Source: Megalobrama amblycephala
Lineage: Eukaryota; Chordata; Actinopteri; Cypriniformes; Xenocyprididae
Length of the DNA: 64,000 nucleotides
Assembly (NCBI RefSeq): GCF_018812025.1
Contig: NC_063053.1
Location: forward strand, 6,611,623-6,675,622
Reading direction: 5' to 3'
The translations under genes were made by a program, and so were the position numbers. The number at the start of each line of letters is the position of its first letter. Position 1 is the first letter of the stretch. Positions 59,403 to 64,000 of the stretch are shown here, one piece after another. The notes under the pieces were generated by a model. The model had not been told where the DNA came from. It did no database searches and worked only from the letters and a program-made list of their open reading frames with translations.

Positions 59403-61007
59403 GCACTTGTAAGTAAGAGTACATTTGGCTAAAATGAATGAAAAAGTCATGACAAAATATTGACTAAATTTAAAGAGTCATAAAACAACTCTGAAAAACA
59501 ACAGAAGTCTATGGAATGTCCCCATTTAGATAGCTAAGTAAATGTGTGTGACTTGTGGGGAAGAAGTGGGGGCTAATAACCCTGATTATAACAGTAATTT
59601 CCCTTCAATCAGTGCTCAACCCATCAGAGACACAAAAAGACACACATCTGCTTTTACTATCTGATTACAGAGAAAGCAGGAAGAAATAGCAGGGGTTCGA
59701 GAGAAAAACAGAGGATGAGGAAAGAGGAAAAAAGGAGGTAGAAAAGCAAGACAGAGATGAACAAAGGGCTAAAAGGAAAATTAAAATGAGACTGAGAGTA
59801 ATATTGTCTGTCACTGTCCTCTTTATGAAATGAGACAAGATGAAACAAGATGAGACGTAACTGAGTGGCATGTTGTCAGCTGTGGATTGGTTCTGCTTCT
59901 GGGCTCTTTTCGAGGTGTGAAGAAATGAGCTTTTCTCTGTAGAAGTCTGAGAGGTGTGCGCAGCTGCTTCCGTCTGTTCATGACACTCGTTAAACTCTTC
60001 AATAAGAGACTCTGAGCTTTACAAAGAGAATCTTTTCCACCGAAGGGAGAAGCACTTTTACTTTACTAACTTATTCTATTAGAGCCAGACAGACAGGCAG
60101 AGAGAGAGAGAGAGAGACAGAATAAGAGAGAGTGAGAATGTATCTTCCTCAGTAGAGCTTTTGAAGTGATGGATTATCCTGTCAATGAAGATATTTATGG
60201 AGAGTATGTGACAGTGAAACCAATTGTTTATTTGCAACATTTCACTTCTGACATCCTATCTTTTTAACTGCCAGACAAACCTCTTACTTAAACCTACTCA
60301 GCACTCTTTTTCTCATACACACTGTACACTCGCCACTGTGCAGCACAATGATTCATAAACAGAGGCATATCTATACCCCATGGTGTACTTAAGCAGACTT
60401 CATGGGGTACTGTACTTGGAAAGATGTTATAGTTTTCAGCATTGATAATAACAGGAAATGTTTCTTTAGCTCCATCATTTTTTTTATTTTTTTTTTTTGC
60501 ATAAAAATGCACACCATCATTCATTTTTAAATCATTTTTTGATACTGCATCCGCAGTAATAGGTGTCAAGTGTAAGTTCAAGACGATTGCCAATTCAGCC
60601 AGTACAACATAATAGTACAAAAAAATTACTGAGAGCACTTTTAATGCAATATATAAAATAACAGATTCTGCTGCTTCAGTTTGAGAGAAAGATACTTCTG
60701 CTTTACACCCACAGAATGGATTTCTTTTAGTTTAAAAGTGAATCAAAATAGTAATGGTCATTTAAAATGTTTAATGATATCCAGTGCAATATCAGTTAAA
60801 AATAACATATTTCTGGTTTGGCATCAGTGAATGCGACACCTACGGCTTGAGGGGGCTGTGAACCATTTATCTAAATGGTTCAGAAAATTGCACAAACTAT
60901 AATGCATCTACTTTAACACTATAGCTGAAATAAAAATATCTTCACATGAGGCACTATATTTATTCAGGCAGCTGCAGTAAGTGAAGTAGGCAATACTTAT
61001 GGTACGT
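59403..61007. other. Non-coding stretch
   Basis: AG-rich tract at about 60094-60135. Open frames at 59657-59871 and 60294-60638 on the minus strand have no domain. No element ends recognised. Confidence 0.4.
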
Positions 61008-62332
61008 TTACACGAAAACAGTGTACTAAATGGAAAAGTTCCCGCTCCACGTTCACACGGATCCGTGAAAATAACTAAAAACACTGTATTATGCATGCCA
61101 GGCCAGTAGTTGGCGATGTCACTTGGTAAAGAAACACTACACACCTGCGCACATATGCATTCTTCTACAGAGTGGTGAATACAAATTGCAAAAGAAGCAA
61201 TAAACTCATCTTGAGCACAGCACAAACACAGTCCTGTAGTCCACCATTGTTGTTCGAACTTTCACTCTCTTCTGTTGTAACTGAAGCTGCCAGTGTGTCT
61301 ATATGGCGCTGACATATTGAGTCTCGAGTCTGCACATAGTGAACCTGAAACCCGAGTCTGCGCAGTAGTGAGTGCGAAGTGGAGCCGCGATATCAATGTC
61401 CTGCCCAAACTCAAAACAACTCATTATGTGAAATTAGCAGTTATGGAAATGTAGAAATTAAAGTTAAAGCTCCTGTCACCCTGTGAAGATCCAGAAAAAA
61501 GACTGTTGGCACATCAGTGACTACTTCACTCAGAGAAGCTGTCAATCTCAGCTGTCAATCATGACGTCTCATCCCCGTTTTTATATCATTACATAACTAA
61601 CTAAAACCAAACTTTAAAAAAAAACGAACATCTGAACTAACACTAGTAAGATAAAAACTGCCTAAAATGATAGTAATTGTCTTTGGAAAAAAATATTTGA
61701 AGTGTAATTTAATAGTTTGTCTCATGCCTCATTACATTTCATGGAGAGGGTGGGGTTTGTGACCTATGCTGCTTCCAGCCACCTGGGGGCGATCGAGATG
61801 CTTTAGCTTCACTTTTCAGGACTCGTGTGGCACGCTTAGACTGGACACGTAATACGCATAAGCACGATGTCCCAAATTTTCCCAAATTTACATTTTTGTC
61901 GTTTATATGGAGATGATAACATTATTGTTTTAAAAAAACTTGCATTTTGAAACCCGTTTTCAAATGTTTGCATTTTCAGGACCCCACAATGCCGCTGTCA
62001 GGTAAATGAATGGCCAAAACGCATAAAAAGTTATCCGTTTTTAGTTAAAAAACGGTGTTGTGTAAATGCCCCTTATATTAATCTAAGGGGATTACACAGC
62101 ACCATTTTCAACTAAAAACTGAAATTTTTTTATGCGCTTTGGCCGTTCATTTAAATAACAGCATTTTCATTTAAATGACAACAGCATTTGACTGAACATG
62201 GCGAGTAGTTTTTTTTTTACAAAGTGACATCGCCAACTACACTGTAAAAAATTATTTTCATGATTTGTTATTGCAACATTTTTTCTTTTGTCAAATCAAC
62301 TTAGATAATTAATATGGTTCAGACAACATTAA

Positions 62333-63293
62333 AGGTGCAATATGTAATATTTTTGGTCCGCTAGAGGTCGCTAGAGGCCTATAAAAAAAAAAGGCGTACC
62401 TCGATGATGCCAAGTTCGAGCGCGGAATCTTGAGACATGTGGTCTTCACCTCACACCCGGTGGAAAATAATTGGGATAGGACTCAGGAAGAAATCATGTC
62501 ATGGATGCGATTATTAACGTTATTGTAGTATGAAGCAGAGCAGGACCGAGTGTTGTTGGAGCTGAACGAGGCGCTGGAGCGATTGCGCAACACACGTCGC
62601 AAGCAGCGGGACTTTTATTATGACACAGTCGCCGGCACTGCTTCTGCTTTTCCGGTCATGAGTATGAGGTAACGCAGCTCTGTTTATCATATTAGATACA
62701 TTTGAGTGTGTTGAAAATTATGTTATTACGTTACTCGGTGCGTTCACTCGGCGGCTGCTGTGAGACACTTGTTGCACACTGCAGTAAGATAGATCAATTT
62801 TAGAATATTAAATTAAATGCTGTATTGCTTGTGTTGATAAATGGCATGCAATAAATTTAAAACATATTGTATGATGGAGAAACTTCTGTATTACTGTTAC
62901 TAAAAATAAAGCTGATTATACTGTTAGCTACTTCACAAAATAATGTTTTTCTCTGAGGCATGGTAAAGCATGGTACTCACAAAAAATCAAGAAACGTGTT
63001 GAGCTATATAACAAAAATTCGTTTTCTGTCTATAAATATATCAAAAAAGTTGTTCCCTTGTCTACTGAAGCATGTAAATATTAAAGCGTCTTTGGTGTTT
63101 CCATGGTTTCTAAAAAATAAAACCGGAAACCGAGGGTAACGCGGGTATGATGCAATTGACAGGCGACTCCTCACATGATTTACAAATAGTTGCAAATATT
63201 CGGGATGGTGTAAGTACTCAAGTGAACAAAATATATAACACTGGCCTAGTGGTTTTGGGATATTTTACTGCAAAATTCTTACATATTGCACCT
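62333..63293. mobile_element. TTAA element with AGGTGCAATATGTAA ends
   Basis: AGGTGCAATATGTAATATTT and AATTCTTACATATTGCACCT are inverted, flanked by TTAA (62329-62332 and 63294-63297). 961 bp. It has a CpG-richer left third with an exon-like open segment at about 62530-62668. No transposase recognised. Confidence 0.88.
62530..62668 (+). pseudogene. Exon-like open segment inside a TTAA element
   Basis: Between a possible acceptor (TTATTGTAG, ending 62529) and a possible donor (ATGAG|GTAACG, at about 62669) the frame is open for about 46 codons with acidic/basic helical character (EQDRVLLELNEALERLRNTR). Codon use is GC-richer than surroundings. I do not recognise the protein. It could be a captured host exon, a remnant of a transposon gene, or chance. 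Confidence 0.35.
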
Positions 63294-63480
63294 TTAACTC
63301 AAATTTTTAATATCAATGAACTCAAAATCTTAAGGCAACCAGGTAACTTACTTTTTTAAGTTGAACCAACAATTCTTTTTTACAGTGTACTGGCCTGGCA
63401 TGTATAATACAGCATATTTAGTTGTTTTTGCGGATCCTTGTGAATGGGGATCACTTTGACAACGTTGTCACGCGAAAAAC

Positions 63481-64000
63481 GCAAAGGAAAAACTTGTCCG
63501 TTTTTTGGAACATCGTTAAATATTGTATACATTAATGGGATTTTTTTTTTAAATGGGAGTGGTCATACACTGACAAAGATTCTAAGAATCCAGACTTTTA
63601 AAGAGGGCATGGCTGTAATAAATGTCAGAGACAGAATCATTCAGACATGTGCTCTAGTCTTTATAAAGCATCACTGGTTTTGGTTTGACAGCAGTATGAT
63701 TTTCCACTGATGCATGTTCATAATCGGACAGGCTGACATGCATTTTGACTTTTGTCTATTTTTTATCATGCTGTGTTAGATCTATAGCCAGGACAAAGAA
63801 TGGCCCAGCTGAAACAGTATATAATCTGGCTCAAAAGGATTACTCCAAATATATCTAACACCCTTTCCAAGGAAAAGATCAAATCCCAAAAGATCAAAAC
63901 TGAGGGGACCACACATACACATACACACACACACATACGCACACATACACCAACCCAAAAGCATTATATTAAATTCGGTCTTTGCTTTTGCAGTTTGATT
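63481..64000. other. Non-coding end of window with a CA-rich tract
   Basis: CA-rich sequence at about 63913-63950. An 88-codon frame at 63444-63710 has no recognisable domain. Nothing else supported. Confidence 0.45.

Larger units (their letters stand above)
62240..63387. mobile_element. TA-flanked MITE with CACTGTAAAAAA ends, itself interrupted
   Basis: CACTGTAAAAAATT and AATTCTTTTTTACAGTG are inverted, flanked by TA (62238-62239 and 63388-63389). The unoccupied target is legible in the mirrored arm at about 61098-61122, which confirms the boundaries. Interrupted by 62333-63293. Same family as 40198-40359. Confidence 0.88.
61008..63480. mobile_element. GTTTACACGA-type fold-back complex hosting two further elements
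   Basis: Left part ACGTTTACACGAAAACAGTG...GCATGCCAGGCCAGTAGTTGGCGATGTCACTTGG (61003-61132) is mirrored by GTGACATCGCCAACTA at 62224-62239 continuing, after an insertion, as CTGGCCTGGCATGTATAATA at 63390-63409. A second mirrored pair (CAAAACGCATAAAAAG...AACGG and inverse) lies at 61990-62150. Two such fold-back elements may abut near 62065-62075. Outer limits are approximate. Confidence 0.55.

Overview
The window reads as non-coding DNA from a bony fish, most likely a cyprinid (carp/minnow/zebrafish group). This rests on AT-rich composition, TA/TG/AAAT microsatellites, no bacterial gene organisation, and many repeat families that I recognise as typical of cyprinid genomes: Tc1 with 213-bp inverted repeats, short TTAA-flanked elements, hAT elements with 8-bp target duplications, a tRNA-headed SINE of V-SINE type, and fold-back elements beginning with an AGTTCACCC motif. 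I found no host protein-coding exon, rRNA or functional tRNA gene that I can support. The window is probably intergenic or inside a large intron.

Layout. 88-1701 is a full-length but dead Tc1 copy. 2255-8420 holds a TTAA element, a large composite fold-back element and a repeat fragment. 8536-10584 is a minus-strand solo LTR interrupted by a tRNA-like tandem array and nested MITEs. 11995-14745 carries two copies of a hairpin-forming element, one expanded into a kilobase AT-rich array. 16084-20108 has fold-back fragments, one hosting a TTAA element. 21664-25624 is a five-element nest whose insertion order can be read from target-site duplications. 26360-28140 is a G-rich 47-bp minisatellite. 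29128-34506 has several MITEs and one SINE. 36301-39090 has two LTR-like units, the first holding nested DNA elements. 40198-45236 has a small palindromic MITE and a composite element carrying a THAP-like gene fragment. 47137-49726 has fold-back elements, one with a clear 10-bp target duplication. 51368-54953 is a chain of abutting TTAA elements. 56573-59398 and 61008-63480 are further nests.

The few coding traces belong to transposons: the Tc1 transposase pseudogene (465-1478), a THAP-like fragment (43209-43463, minus) and a short start exon with a QFEPxSDP motif present in two different TTAA elements (37379-37423 and 58542-58565). The last two suggest an ancestral autonomous TTAA transposon with two convergent genes, of which only internally deleted derivatives remain here. 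Islands between the repeats show no gene; some (15240-15520, 17100-18060, 41780-42280, 46850-47000) look less repeat-like and could be conserved regulatory DNA, which sequence alone cannot decide.
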